Assembly (NCBI GenBank): GCA_043816955.1
Contig: JBDRHL010000221.1
Coordinates: 1 to 64,000 of the forward strand
DNA length: 64,000 bases
DNA from: JBDRHL01 sp043816955
GTDB lineage: Bacteria; Planctomycetota; Phycisphaerae; Sedimentisphaerales; CAYZTY01
Reading direction: 5' to 3'
The position numbers and the translations under genes were made by a program. This document shows, piece after piece, positions 17,664 through 26,920 of this stretch (position 1 is its first letter; each line of letters starts with the position of its first letter). The notes beneath the pieces were generated by a model. It was not told where the DNA came from, made no database searches, and was given only the letters and a program-made list of their open reading frames with translations.

Positions 17664-19480
17664 AAAGGTCAAATGCCAACAAATATATTGTCTCGATATT
17701 GATACTATTTATGTTTGTATCAGCGAAAGCTAACTGGCCGTTGCCGAAAAAAAAAGTAATAGAATACGGCCATGGTTCGCCTGATGAGAACACTCTCGCA
17801 AAAAACATACGAGAAATGGAGAAACGTCCGTTTGATGGTATAATTTTTCGGCTCAATGGCTACCTAAAAGCTTTTGACCATGAAAACAGGTGGGATGCCA
17901 ATGATATAGCAAGGCGTTGCCAAACCTTGAAGAGCATTAAATGGGAAAAATTTACAGACAATTTTATGGTGCTCCGTGTTGCATCTGAGATGGATTGGTA
18001 CAATGATAAACACTGGGATAATATAACGCACAACATAACACTTTTCACAAAAGCCGTTGTTGCCGGCCGCTGTAAAGGCATTTGTCTTGATCCCGAGCCT
18101 TATGGCCATTCACCCTGGGCCTATGATGCTGAAAATCATATAGCCACCCACCGCAACAGCAAGACTTATCAGGAATATTGCAAACAGGTCCGCAAGCGTG
18201 GCTTTGAGTATATGCAGGCCATTCAATTAGTGAAACCTGACATTTGTATCCTTACTTTTTTTCAACTTAGCGAATATTACAAAACGCTCAGCGATTCGGC
18301 ACATACTGCGGCTACGACAGACAACGACCTTGAAAAACATTACTATGCGATGATGTACGCATTTCTTAACGGTATGCTTGATGCCGCTGGTCCTGGTGTG
18401 ACGTTCATAGATGGTAATGAGAACGCCTACTATTATACCAAAAGTTCCGAATTTGATCGGATTTATGTCAATATAAAACAGCGTTACCGCTATCTGATTG
18501 CTCCAGAAAATCGCGATAAGTATAATGCGCAGATGCAGGTCGGTTCAGGATTATTCACGGATCTATATTTTTCTACATACCGCTGGCCAGCCGATGCAAT
18601 AGGTTCATTCCTTACGCCTCAACAGCAGCTTAAGTTTTTTGAGCAGTTACTGTATTATGCACTCGATACCGCGGATGAATATGTATGGGTGTACAGTGAA
18701 GAAATTGACTGGTGGACAAATAAAAATGTTCCGGCAGGTGCTTACGACGTGATAAGTTCAGTTAAGGACAAAATAGCAAACCTCCAGAAGCTTGGTTTCA
18801 ACATGGATAAGGTTATTGCCGACGCAAAGGAACGTCAGCAAGAGGTGCTTTTCGGCGATGTTGCACCGAGAAATACACAAATACACAAGGTCAGTGATGT
18901 TGTTCCTCTTATAGATGGAAACATTATTGATGATGTTTTCTGGCAGCAGATTCAGCCGTTAGAACCTTTCGTGCCTATCAATCGAATGATGAAAGAAAAG
19001 ACCACATATCAGACTGAAGCGAAACTCGCCTGGGATGATAACTTTTTATACGTGGCAATGAAATGTATTGAGCCGAATATCAAAAGAATAGGCATAGTTG
19101 GTAATGGGCACGATGGCGGGATCTGGGGCGGTGATGTTGTTGAGTTTTACATTTGCCCAGGCCTGGCAGATAAGCCAATATATCATTTTGCCTTGAACCC
19201 AGCCAATGTACAGTGGGATGCTATAACCGAAAAGGATGAAGAAGTGCTGTCCTGGAACGCTGACTGGCAAAGCGGTGTTAAAATTAATTTGGACAATTGG
19301 ACTGTTGAAATGGCAATTCCATGGAATGCTATTGGAGGCATCCCAAAACATGGAGAACACCGTAAGGGTAATTTGACGCGTCAAAGAGATCCAAGGCCTA
19401 AAGAGCTTAGCTCATGGACACCGCTGCAACGCTACTTTAATGAATCGCAAAATTATGGTAAGTGGTTATTTTGTAAGTAA
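17660..19480 (+). CDS. Secreted glycosidase-like protein with C-terminal CBM9-like domain
   Basis: 606 residues, starting at TTG in a TTGA overlap with the previous stop, with AAAGGAGAG upstream. Residues 1-24 are a signal peptide (AKA cleavage). Residues about 30-385 are the fourth copy of the unrecognised glycosidase-like domain, with D144 and E146 in GICLDPEPY and a later YVWVYSEEIDWW. From about residue 415 the pattern IDGNIIDDVFWQQ, LAWDDNFLYVAM, GDVVEFYI and WTVEMAIPW is that of a family 9 carbohydrate-binding module. The pairing of the domain with a CBM9 and its place inside a catabolic operon are the best evidence that the family acts on carbohydrate. Confidence 0.83.
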   Translation: MKRSNANKYIVSILILFMFVSAKANWPLPKKKVIEYGHGSPDENTLAKNIREMEKRPFDGIIFRLNGYLKAFDHENRWDANDIARRCQTLKSIKWEKFTDNFMVLRVASEMDWYNDKHWDNITHNITLFTKAVVAGRCKGICLDPEPYGHSPWAYDAENHIATHRNSKTYQEYCKQVRKRGFEYMQAIQLVKPDICILTFFQLSEYYKTLSDSAHTAATTDNDLEKHYYAMMYAFLNGMLDAAGPGVTFIDGNENAYYYTKSSEFDRIYVNIKQRYRYLIAPENRDKYNAQMQVGSGLFTDLYFSTYRWPADAIGSFLTPQQQLKFFEQLLYYALDTADEYVWVYSEEIDWWTNKNVPAGAYDVISSVKDKIANLQKLGFNMDKVIADAKERQQEVLFGDVAPRNTQIHKVSDVVPLIDGNIIDDVFWQQIQPLEPFVPINRMMKEKTTYQTEAKLAWDDNFLYVAMKCIEPNIKRIGIVGNGHDGGIWGGDVVEFYICPGLADKPIYHFALNPANVQWDAITEKDEEVLSWNADWQSGVKINLDNWTVEMAIPWNAIGGIPKHGEHRKGNLTRQRDPRPKELSSWTPLQRYFNESQNYGKWLFCK

Positions 19481-19510
19481 TGGAACAAATTTGTTGGATA
19501 AATAATTAGA

Positions 19511-20764
19511 ATGGAGACAAAACTGGCAATTAACGGCGGCAGAGCGGTTATACAAACTGCTTTGCCTACTATCAAAAACCGGTCGGGAAGACTGATCGGT
19601 GACGAAGAGCTAAGACTGGTCAGCGAGGTCATCAAAAGTGGTAATCTTGCCTACATCTATGGCGATAAAGTCAATAAATTTGAACGGCGATTTGCGGATA
19701 TACTTGGCGTAAAAAACGCTGTAGCTGTCAGCAGCGGAACTGCTGCATTACATACTGCTATGATTTATCTCAATCCCAATCCAGGTGATGAGATTCTTGT
19801 TTCACCTGTTACAGATATGGGTTCGGTTATTCCCATTCTATATCAACAAGCCGTTCCTGTTTTTGTAGATATTGATCCTTTAACTCAAAACATGGACCCT
19901 CGTTACATAGAAGACAATATTTCGCCGCGGACAAAGGGCATAATCGTAACACACATCTATGGCAGTCCTGCGGATATGGACTCTATTATGGAAATAGCTG
20001 ACAGGCACAATCTTTTTGTAATTGAGGATTGTGCCCAAGCACATATGACAGAATACTGCGGCAAACTGGTTGGTACTTTAGGACACATCGGTTGTTTCAG
20101 TTTTCAGCAAAGCAAGCACATTACTACAGGTGACGGCGGCATAGTTATTTCAAACGAAGATAATAGATTCGAACGCGGTTTACGCCAATGTTTCGATAAG
20201 GGCTGGCCGAGGCATAAGCCAGGAAGGGATCACTATTTCCTGGCCCCTAATTATCATATGACCGAATTACAAGCTGCTGTAGGATTAGCCCAGATTGAAA
20301 AATATAATATTTCGATCGATGCCAGACGTCGCTCTGCTGCAATGCTGGATACCCTCCTTGCCAGCGAGGATATTATAACTCCTGTAGCAACGCTGCCGAA
20401 TTGTAAACAAACCTATTTCTACTATTGTTTTACAGTTGACTTACCTCGCCTCAAGGTCGAAGGACAGGAAATAGCTGATGCACTCACAGCCGAAGGATTG
20501 TATACTGAACTGGGTTATCCGGGCCCTATCCCTCTTTATTTGTATCCAGTTATAAAGGACAAACAGACTTTTGGCAGTTCCGCCTGGCCGTTTAATTCGC
20601 CAAACGCCAGAAAGATATGGAATTATGAACAGGGATTATGTCCTTTGGCCGAGAAGGCCTGTAAGGAAACGATTGTTGTACCCTGGAACGAAGGCTTGAA
20701 AGATAAAGATGTGGAGTTGATTGCCAGGGCAATCATTAAGATTATTGATAACTATAAAAATTAG
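19511..20764 (+). CDS. DegT/DnrJ/EryC1/StrS-family PLP aminotransferase
   Basis: 417 residues. SSGTAAL at 74-80 binds the cofactor phosphate, D173 in IEDCAQAH contacts the pyridine nitrogen and K202 in FSFQQSKHITTGDGG is the expected Schiff-base lysine. The family transaminates keto-sugars, usually nucleotide-linked, or dehydrates them. In a catabolic cluster it may instead deaminate an amino-sugar or inosose-like compound; this is inference. No signal peptide. Confidence 0.88.
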   Translation: METKLAINGGRAVIQTALPTIKNRSGRLIGDEELRLVSEVIKSGNLAYIYGDKVNKFERRFADILGVKNAVAVSSGTAALHTAMIYLNPNPGDEILVSPVTDMGSVIPILYQQAVPVFVDIDPLTQNMDPRYIEDNISPRTKGIIVTHIYGSPADMDSIMEIADRHNLFVIEDCAQAHMTEYCGKLVGTLGHIGCFSFQQSKHITTGDGGIVISNEDNRFERGLRQCFDKGWPRHKPGRDHYFLAPNYHMTELQAAVGLAQIEKYNISIDARRRSAAMLDTLLASEDIITPVATLPNCKQTYFYYCFTVDLPRLKVEGQEIADALTAEGLYTELGYPGPIPLYLYPVIKDKQTFGSSAWPFNSPNARKIWNYEQGLCPLAEKACKETIVVPWNEGLKDKDVELIARAIIKIIDNYKN

Positions 20765-20790
20765 AATTGTTTAGAAAGGCTGCGTTGAAA

Positions 20791-21690
20791 ATGGAAAAAG
20801 GAATCGTAGTAGCATTAATTACCCCCCTTACTGAGGATGAAAACATTGACATACCAAGTCTTGGAGGGTTGTTGGAATGGGTATTGAGCCATGATATTAA
20901 GGGCTTGTTTGTAGCTGGTACAATCGGAGAAGGACCAGCACTGCGGGACAGACAGCGGTATACGCTCTTTTGTGAAACTGTGAAATATACTAAAGGCCGT
21001 GTGCCCGTTCTGGCAAATGTTTCAGATATGAGTACTCAACGTGTTATCGACCAGGTTAAATTAGCTGTCAAAGCCGGCGCAGATGCAGTGGTAACTACTC
21101 CAAGATTTGGTTTCCCCCCAAGGACTTCATGTGAAAGCTTTAGACATGTAAAAGCTATTGCATCATATTCTTCTGTGCCTGTGTGGTTCTACGAAAATCC
21201 ATCCACTACGCCGGTAACCAACAGCTTTCAGACGATCTGCCAGATACTCGATCTGGAAAATGTAACGGGACTTAAATACAGTGGTCCAAGTAGAGAGGTT
21301 TTTAAGACATTTGTTACTGAACTAGCTGAAAGCGTACCTGTAATGACAGGAAATGTTTTTGATATAACATATGCTGCATCAATCGGAGCAACCGGAGCTA
21401 TTTCGGGGATAGGCAGCCTGGCCCCCGGCCTCTGTATTAAAGCCTTCGAAACAGGCCGTACCGGCACACCAGAAGAAGCACAAAAAATCCAGGATGCCAT
21501 AGAATCCTTGTATTCAATTTATGGCGGCAAAGGATGGCCATTATGGCCCACTGCACAGAAGCACGTCCTGATGAAGCGGGGTATAATAAAAACTAATTTT
21601 TCGACCGCTCCGTTTTTAAGGCTTACAGCCGAAGAGGAAACAAAAATTGACCTGGCCATGGAAAATATTGATCCGGAACTCTCGAGTTAA
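20791..21690 (+). CDS. DapA-family aldolase/lyase (dihydrodipicolinate-synthase-like)
   Basis: A 299-residue TIM-barrel protein of the class I pyruvate-dependent aldolase family. K162 in TGLKYSGPS is the Schiff-base lysine, Y134 in WFYENPS the catalytic tyrosine and GTIGE at 43-47 the carboxylate-binding loop (usually GTTGE). I start at ATG 20791 because MEKGIVVALITPL is the normal N-terminus; a TTG at 20767 would add 8 residues. In a sugar cluster the likely reaction is retro-aldol cleavage of a 2-keto-3-deoxy acid or related compound to pyruvate, not lysine synthesis. Confidence 0.86.
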   Translation: MEKGIVVALITPLTEDENIDIPSLGGLLEWVLSHDIKGLFVAGTIGEGPALRDRQRYTLFCETVKYTKGRVPVLANVSDMSTQRVIDQVKLAVKAGADAVVTTPRFGFPPRTSCESFRHVKAIASYSSVPVWFYENPSTTPVTNSFQTICQILDLENVTGLKYSGPSREVFKTFVTELAESVPVMTGNVFDITYAASIGATGAISGIGSLAPGLCIKAFETGRTGTPEEAQKIQDAIESLYSIYGGKGWPLWPTAQKHVLMKRGIIKTNFSTAPFLRLTAEEETKIDLAMENIDPELSS

Positions 21691-21716
21691 TTAAATTTTT
21701 ATAGTGAACGTTCTCA

Positions 21717-22553
21717 ATGAATATTTCAGAAAAACAAGCTTCTCTTGCTGAATTAGCAATTGAATTGCGAAAATTGACCTTGAAAAGTATTTACAAGGCT
21801 GGAAGCGGGCATTGTGGAGGTGCTCTTTCTGCTGTTGAAATTCTCACCGTATTGTATTTTGACAAGTTAAACATTGACCCATCCAATCCCTGCTGGGAAG
21901 ATCGCGATAGGTTTATTGCCTCAAAGGGGCACTGCGCCCCGGCACTTTATGCATCCCTGGCCAAAAGAGGTTTCTTCCCGGAAGATGAGCTGCATTGTTT
22001 AAGAAAAATTGGACACTTTCTCCAGGGCCATCCGGACATGAAGAAAGTACCAGGTGTGGATATGTCAACCGGTTCGCTTGGGTTGGGCTTATCTGTCGGA
22101 ATCGGGATGGCACTTGCAGCTAAACTAGACAAGAAAGAATATTATACTTATGTACTTCTCGGATGTGGTGAACATCAGGAAGGCCAGGTTTGGGAGGCCG
22201 CTATGACGGGGGCAAAATATAAACTTTCTAACCTCATAGCCATCGTCGATTACAACGGTGTTCAGTTAGACGGCTTGAACGAAGAGATCATGCCTTTGGG
22301 AGATCTGCAGGCCAAGTGGCAGGCATTCGGCTGGAAAACAATTGCAATTGATGGCCATAACATAACACAGATATCAAATGCAATAGACCAGGTTAAGGTT
22401 GCTGAAGATGGCCCATGGGTAATACTTGCCAATACCGTAAAGGGAAAAGGAATTGATTTTATGGAGGGCAAACATGAATGGCACGGAAAAGCTATGAGTC
22501 TTGAAGATTATGTCAATGCAATGTCGCAGCTTGGAGAAATAGTTGATGCGTAG
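21717..22553 (+). CDS. Transketolase, N-terminal (ThDP-binding) subunit
   Basis: 278 residues of a split transketolase; the partner follows with an 8-bp overlap. Matches include GHCGGALSAVEIL, DRFIASKGH, TGSLGLGLSVGIGMAL and YKLSNLIAIVDYN. The ThDP/Mg motif is normally GDGE followed by about 28 residues and N; here it is GCGE at 149-152, so the Mg-binding aspartate is replaced by cysteine (C150), while N180 is present. The codon is clearly TGT. Either the metal is held differently or the activity has changed. Expected role: two-carbon transfer between ketose and aldose. Confidence 0.9.
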   Translation: MNISEKQASLAELAIELRKLTLKSIYKAGSGHCGGALSAVEILTVLYFDKLNIDPSNPCWEDRDRFIASKGHCAPALYASLAKRGFFPEDELHCLRKIGHFLQGHPDMKKVPGVDMSTGSLGLGLSVGIGMALAAKLDKKEYYTYVLLGCGEHQEGQVWEAAMTGAKYKLSNLIAIVDYNGVQLDGLNEEIMPLGDLQAKWQAFGWKTIAIDGHNITQISNAIDQVKVAEDGPWVILANTVKGKGIDFMEGKHEWHGKAMSLEDYVNAMSQLGEIVDA

Positions 22554-23487
22554 CGAATCTGTAAGAGAAGCATATGGTCAGGCTCTCGTGGAACTCGGCC
22601 AAGAGAATCAGAAAGTTGTTGTACTCGATGCCGACGTTTCCAATTCCACTCGAAGTGTTCTATTTGGAAGGAAATTCCCAGAAAGATTTTTTAACGTTGG
22701 AATAGCAGAAGCGAATATGATGTCAATGGCTGCCGGTATGGCCGCATGCGGGAAAATTCCATTTGCTAATACTTTCAGTTTCCTCGCTGCACTTCGTGCA
22801 GCTGATTGCGTGAGAAGCCTGATCGCCTACAATAACCTTGATGTGAAGATTGCCGGCGCATATTCCGGCTTGTCTGATTCAAAGGACGGACCAAGCCATC
22901 AGTCAATATGCGATATTGCCATAATGAGAAGCCTGCCTAATATGACAGTTGTCGTTGTCGCTGATGCTTACGAAACAAAAATTGCAGTCAAAAAAGTGGC
23001 CGATTATAAAGGCCCCGTTTTCCTAAGGCTCAGCCGTGCAGAACTGCCCGTTATCTTCGATCAGAAACATAAATTCGAGATCGGCAAGGGTAATTTGCTT
23101 AAGCAAGGCAAAGATGTTTCTATCATAGCTGTCGGCTATATGGTTCATAAGTCGCTCGAAGCTGCAAAAATACTCGCCGACAAAGGTGCCGATGCCGAGG
23201 TAATTGAAATCCATACGATAAAGCCAATCGATAAAGATATTATTATAAAGTCAGCGAAAAAGACAGCCGCAGTTGTCACAGCAGAGGAACATAGTGTTAT
23301 TGGAGGACTCGGATCTGCTGTTGCCGAAGTGCTCGTAAATTCAAATCCCACCAGAATTGAATTTATAGGAATCAAAGACACTTTTGCCGAATCCGGCGAG
23401 TATGAGCCGTTACTCTCAAAATATGGCCTTGATGCTTCATCTATAGCCAAGGCAAGTCTTAATGCAATGAGTCAGGAAAGGAAATAG
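22546..23487 (+). CDS. Transketolase, C-terminal (pyrimidine-binding) subunit
   Basis: 313 residues. GIAEANM contains the catalytic glutamate that activates ThDP, DGPSHQSICDIA the conserved histidine, and the C-terminal domain follows from about residue 185. I use ATG 22546 with GGAG upstream; TTG at 22543 is the alternative. It forms a heterotetramer-type enzyme with the preceding gene in known split transketolases. 6 bases separate it from the next gene. Confidence 0.9.
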   Translation: MRSESVREAYGQALVELGQENQKVVVLDADVSNSTRSVLFGRKFPERFFNVGIAEANMMSMAAGMAACGKIPFANTFSFLAALRAADCVRSLIAYNNLDVKIAGAYSGLSDSKDGPSHQSICDIAIMRSLPNMTVVVVADAYETKIAVKKVADYKGPVFLRLSRAELPVIFDQKHKFEIGKGNLLKQGKDVSIIAVGYMVHKSLEAAKILADKGADAEVIEIHTIKPIDKDIIIKSAKKTAAVVTAEEHSVIGGLGSAVAEVLVNSNPTRIEFIGIKDTFAESGEYEPLLSKYGLDASSIAKASLNAMSQERK

Positions 23488-23493
23488 TTTTAG

Positions 23494-24549
23494 ATGAACT
23501 CAAGAGAACGCATACTCACTGCACTTAAACACGGCATACCTGATTGCGTGCCATATATGTATTCTTTTATTGATACTCAGTTACAGGAGCAGATTGTCGG
23601 CCATTCCCTCGATACTTATCTTTGGGATTTGAATATTGACCCGGGTATAATTGTAAAAGACAATCAGTTTCCTGAGTACAAACTTAATTATGCGATTCAT
23701 CCCGAAACAGCCCGAAAGCTGGGTCTTGATGCAATAGGAATTCGTTTTCCTGCACATCTTTTCTGCGTAACAAGATATGGGCGTGGAGGACATTCTGTTG
23801 AACGCGGATTGTTGAATTCGCATGATTCCATCAAAAAAATGCGATTGCCAGATGTTGATGATGAGCGGATTTACAGCGAGGCAAAGGATTTTACAAAAAA
23901 GTTCCATGGTGAATTTGCAATATTCGCGAACATACGCCTTGGCGCTTCTTCCACACTGATGAGCATGGGATATGACAATTTTTCGTTTCTACTTCACGAT
24001 GATATCTCTTTGGTCTATGAGGTGGTTGACAAATACACAAACTGGATGGCCAAGATGACAAAAAATCTCAGTGAGCTTGGCTTCGATTTTATGTGGGCAT
24101 TTGACGACATTGCCTGCAATACAGGCCCGATGTTTTCAATAGATACATGGAATGATGTGTTTGTGCCCAGACTTAAAAAAGCAGCGGATAATATAAAATG
24201 CCCATGGATATACCACAGTGACGGCAATTTGCTGCCTATTCTTGACTACATGCTGCCATTGGGAATGAGCGCTTTGCATCCGCTTGAGCCGGGAGTGATG
24301 GACCTAGATTTGCTAAAAGCTCAGTATGGAAAGAAGCTCTGCTTGGTCGGCAATATTGATATTGATTATACATTAAGCCAGGCTCCAGTCGAAGAGGTTG
24401 CCCCCGTCGTTAAGGAGCGAATCGAGCAGCTTGGGCCAAATGGCGGATATATAATAGCTGACTCCAACAGCGTTCCTTATTTCTGCAAAGCAGAGAATAT
24501 CCTGGCTATGAGCCAAGCAGTTAAAAAGTATAGAAATATCTATTCGTGA
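23494..24549 (+). CDS. Uroporphyrinogen-decarboxylase-like protein 1
   Basis: 351 residues of the URO-D / MtaA superfamily: opens with MNSRERILTALKHGIPDCVP and contains WIYHSDGNLLPIL and GYIIADSNSVP. Methyltransferases of the family bind zinc through an H-x-C ... C motif; here the first part is HSDGN, without cysteine, and I see no corrinoid protein in the cluster. It is also not an obvious haem-synthesis enzyme given the context. The family has many uncharacterised members in sugar operons of Planctomycetota and Lentisphaerota. Related to the protein at 27900. Confidence 0.8.
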   Translation: MNSRERILTALKHGIPDCVPYMYSFIDTQLQEQIVGHSLDTYLWDLNIDPGIIVKDNQFPEYKLNYAIHPETARKLGLDAIGIRFPAHLFCVTRYGRGGHSVERGLLNSHDSIKKMRLPDVDDERIYSEAKDFTKKFHGEFAIFANIRLGASSTLMSMGYDNFSFLLHDDISLVYEVVDKYTNWMAKMTKNLSELGFDFMWAFDDIACNTGPMFSIDTWNDVFVPRLKKAADNIKCPWIYHSDGNLLPILDYMLPLGMSALHPLEPGVMDLDLLKAQYGKKLCLVGNIDIDYTLSQAPVEEVAPVVKERIEQLGPNGGYIIADSNSVPYFCKAENILAMSQAVKKYRNIYS

Positions 24550-24555
24550 GGTATT

Positions 24556-25950
24556 ATGTTTAAGACAGGGCTATTGGTATTTTCCGAGAGCAGGATACGC
24601 GAGGAAGTTTATAAACAGAGAAAGCCTTTACAAGATCAAGAAACAAAACGGTTTATCGATATGTTGCAAGGCAAAGTCGATTTCTATATTCCTTCATGTG
24701 CTGAAATTCGGGGCAAAAGAGACATTAAGCAGGCTTGCAGAGAATTAGATGCTGCAGGTGTCACCTCTGTAGTTCTTTACATCCCCATTTTTGTCTCACC
24801 GGTGCTTGTCTCCCACGCTGCCAGATTGCTGACTAAGCCTTTTATTGTAGTGGGTAATTGCACAAAAGGCGCATTCAGCCAGACCGCTTTGCTTGCTGCC
24901 GCAGGAGCGATTGACCAGATCGGAATAAAATATAAAAGGCTTTCAGGCGACATTACTGATGATTCAGTTGTTGACCAATTACTGAACTATATAAAAGCTC
25001 TGAATTCTGCCGCCGAACTTAAGGGGATGACATTTGGCTGTCTTGGTGGCCGAAGTCTTGGAATCAGTACTGGCACTGCTGACCCTGCGCAGTGGGAAAG
25101 AATATTCGGCGTTGATATTGAACATATCGACCAGTTGGAAATTGTAAAAAGAGCCGAAAATGTCTGCCAGGTTGAAGTGGAATCTATTAAGCGGTGGATA
25201 GTTGCTAATTATGGAGGAATTTTTTACCAGGAAGGACGCTTTGGTGATCAACAACTCGAAAAAGCCATTCGAAGCTATCTTGCGGTAAAGGAAATAATAA
25301 ATCATTATGAGTTGGATTTCGTTGGAATAAAATGTCAGCCGGATTTGAGTAACAATTTCGTGGTTCAGTGCCTCGCCGTCCAGATGCTGAATGACCCTTA
25401 TGACGCATCTGGCCCAAAGGAACCGATTGTCTGTTCTTGCGAAGCTGATCACGACGGCGCTTTGACGATGCAGATTCTGAAACTTTTGTCAGGCGGAAAA
25501 CCAACTGCCTTACAGGATATATTTGTTGTTAACGATTCGGAAATGGTGTTGGCCAACTGCGGCTCAATGGCTTCTTGTTTTTCATGTTTGTCAAATGATT
25601 ATGCAGTAAACCTTAAAGATGTCTATCTGCAACCACATGGTTTGGGCGATGCAGGAGGACCAGCGGTACAGTTTGTTTGTGCCGAAAGTGTCTTTACCTA
25701 TGCCAGACTCTTCAGGGTATGCGGTCAGTACAGGATGATAATTTTCAAAGGTACAACGGTAAAAAAGACACGCGAGTCACTTAAAGAATACTCATGGTAT
25801 AGACCGACATCATTTGTTAATGTTCAGATCGATAGCAAGCAGCTTATTAGTGAATTAGGATCAAATCATATTCATTGTGTTCAGGGTGATTATGTTCGTG
25901 ATCTTGCAGAATTGTGTCAATACTTGGAAATAGAATATACAGTTTACTGA
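24556..25950 (+). CDS. L-fucose/L-arabinose-isomerase-like protein
   Basis: 464 residues. IVCSCEADHDGALTMQIL near residue 295 carries the metal-binding glutamate and aspartate of the fucose/arabinose isomerase fold; other regions (FIVVGNCTKGAFSQTA, FGCLGGRSLGI) fit the N-terminal Rossmann-like domains. Expected reaction: aldose-ketose interconversion of a deoxy or pentose sugar. It lies 6 bases after the URO-D-like gene. Which sugar is not readable from sequence. Confidence 0.8.
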   Translation: MFKTGLLVFSESRIREEVYKQRKPLQDQETKRFIDMLQGKVDFYIPSCAEIRGKRDIKQACRELDAAGVTSVVLYIPIFVSPVLVSHAARLLTKPFIVVGNCTKGAFSQTALLAAAGAIDQIGIKYKRLSGDITDDSVVDQLLNYIKALNSAAELKGMTFGCLGGRSLGISTGTADPAQWERIFGVDIEHIDQLEIVKRAENVCQVEVESIKRWIVANYGGIFYQEGRFGDQQLEKAIRSYLAVKEIINHYELDFVGIKCQPDLSNNFVVQCLAVQMLNDPYDASGPKEPIVCSCEADHDGALTMQILKLLSGGKPTALQDIFVVNDSEMVLANCGSMASCFSCLSNDYAVNLKDVYLQPHGLGDAGGPAVQFVCAESVFTYARLFRVCGQYRMIIFKGTTVKKTRESLKEYSWYRPTSFVNVQIDSKQLISELGSNHIHCVQGDYVRDLAELCQYLEIEYTVY

Positions 25951-25969
25951 CAAAAGGAGCGGTGCATTT

Positions 25970-26881
25970 ATGAATGAACCGATGCGAAACTACATGAAGG
26001 TTGGAATAATTCATTTTATGATTTTTCCTGAAACAATAAAAGGGGAAGGGCCTATTCTCGAAACACTGAAAAAGATCGCGGTGGATGAGTATTTTGACAC
26101 CGTGGAAATAACCTGGATAAAAGACTCTGTGATAAGAAATCAGGCAAGGAAGATGCTTGAAACCGCGCATATGACCATAGCTTATGGAGCACAACCGCGC
26201 CTTCTTACTACAGGGCAGAACCTCAATAGTATTAACGAGAAGAAAAGAAAAGAAGCTGTTGCTAATGTTATGGAGGGAATCGACGAGGCTTATGAGATTG
26301 GCGCTGTCGGCTGTACCTTTCTCAGTGGAAGGTACGAATTAGATACGCAGGAAAAGGCCTATAATTCCCTTGTGAAGTCCACAAGGGAATTGTGTGACTA
26401 TGCAAAATCAAAAGGAAAACTAAAAATTATCCATGAGATATTTGATTCTAATGTTGACAAGAAAAGTCTCATAGGGCCAGTTGATCTTGCAAAAAAATAC
26501 GCAGAGGAAATATGTGAAAGCTATGATAATTTTGGATTGATGGTTGATCTTAGTCATCTCCCTCTGTTGAGAGAGACACCCGAACAAGCAATCCTCCCGA
26601 TTAAAGATTTTCTTGCTCACGCCCATATTGGAAACTGTGTGGTTCAGTCACCATCAATGCCTGCCTATGGAGATATGCATCCGCGATTCGGATTTCCTGG
26701 CGGAGAAAACGACATCGAAGAACTTGTGAGATTCTTAAAAGTGCTTCTTGATATTGGTTTCCTAAATGACAGAAACCCGCCGATCGTAAGCTTCGAAGTT
26801 AAGCCTTTTGCTGACGAGGACTCGGATTTGGTTATCATTAATGCTAAACGAGTATTGAATGCCGCTTGGGCAAAACTGTAA
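25970..26881 (+). CDS. Sugar phosphate isomerase/epimerase-like TIM barrel (xylose isomerase-like)
   Basis: 303 residues with the xylose-isomerase-like TIM-barrel pattern: IIHEIFDSNVDKKSL, GLMVDLSHLPLL, AHAHIGNCVV and VSFEVKPFADE supply the usual metal-binding Glu/Asp/His set. AAAGGAG lies upstream; ATGs at 25982 and 25994 are possible alternative starts. The family epimerises or isomerises keto-sugars and inositols. Likely a second isomerisation step of the pathway. Confidence 0.82.
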   Translation: MNEPMRNYMKVGIIHFMIFPETIKGEGPILETLKKIAVDEYFDTVEITWIKDSVIRNQARKMLETAHMTIAYGAQPRLLTTGQNLNSINEKKRKEAVANVMEGIDEAYEIGAVGCTFLSGRYELDTQEKAYNSLVKSTRELCDYAKSKGKLKIIHEIFDSNVDKKSLIGPVDLAKKYAEEICESYDNFGLMVDLSHLPLLRETPEQAILPIKDFLAHAHIGNCVVQSPSMPAYGDMHPRFGFPGGENDIEELVRFLKVLLDIGFLNDRNPPIVSFEVKPFADEDSDLVIINAKRVLNAAWAKL

Positions 26882-26920
26882 TTGAAAAATCATCTTGATA
26901 AATCTAATGAGGATAACAAT

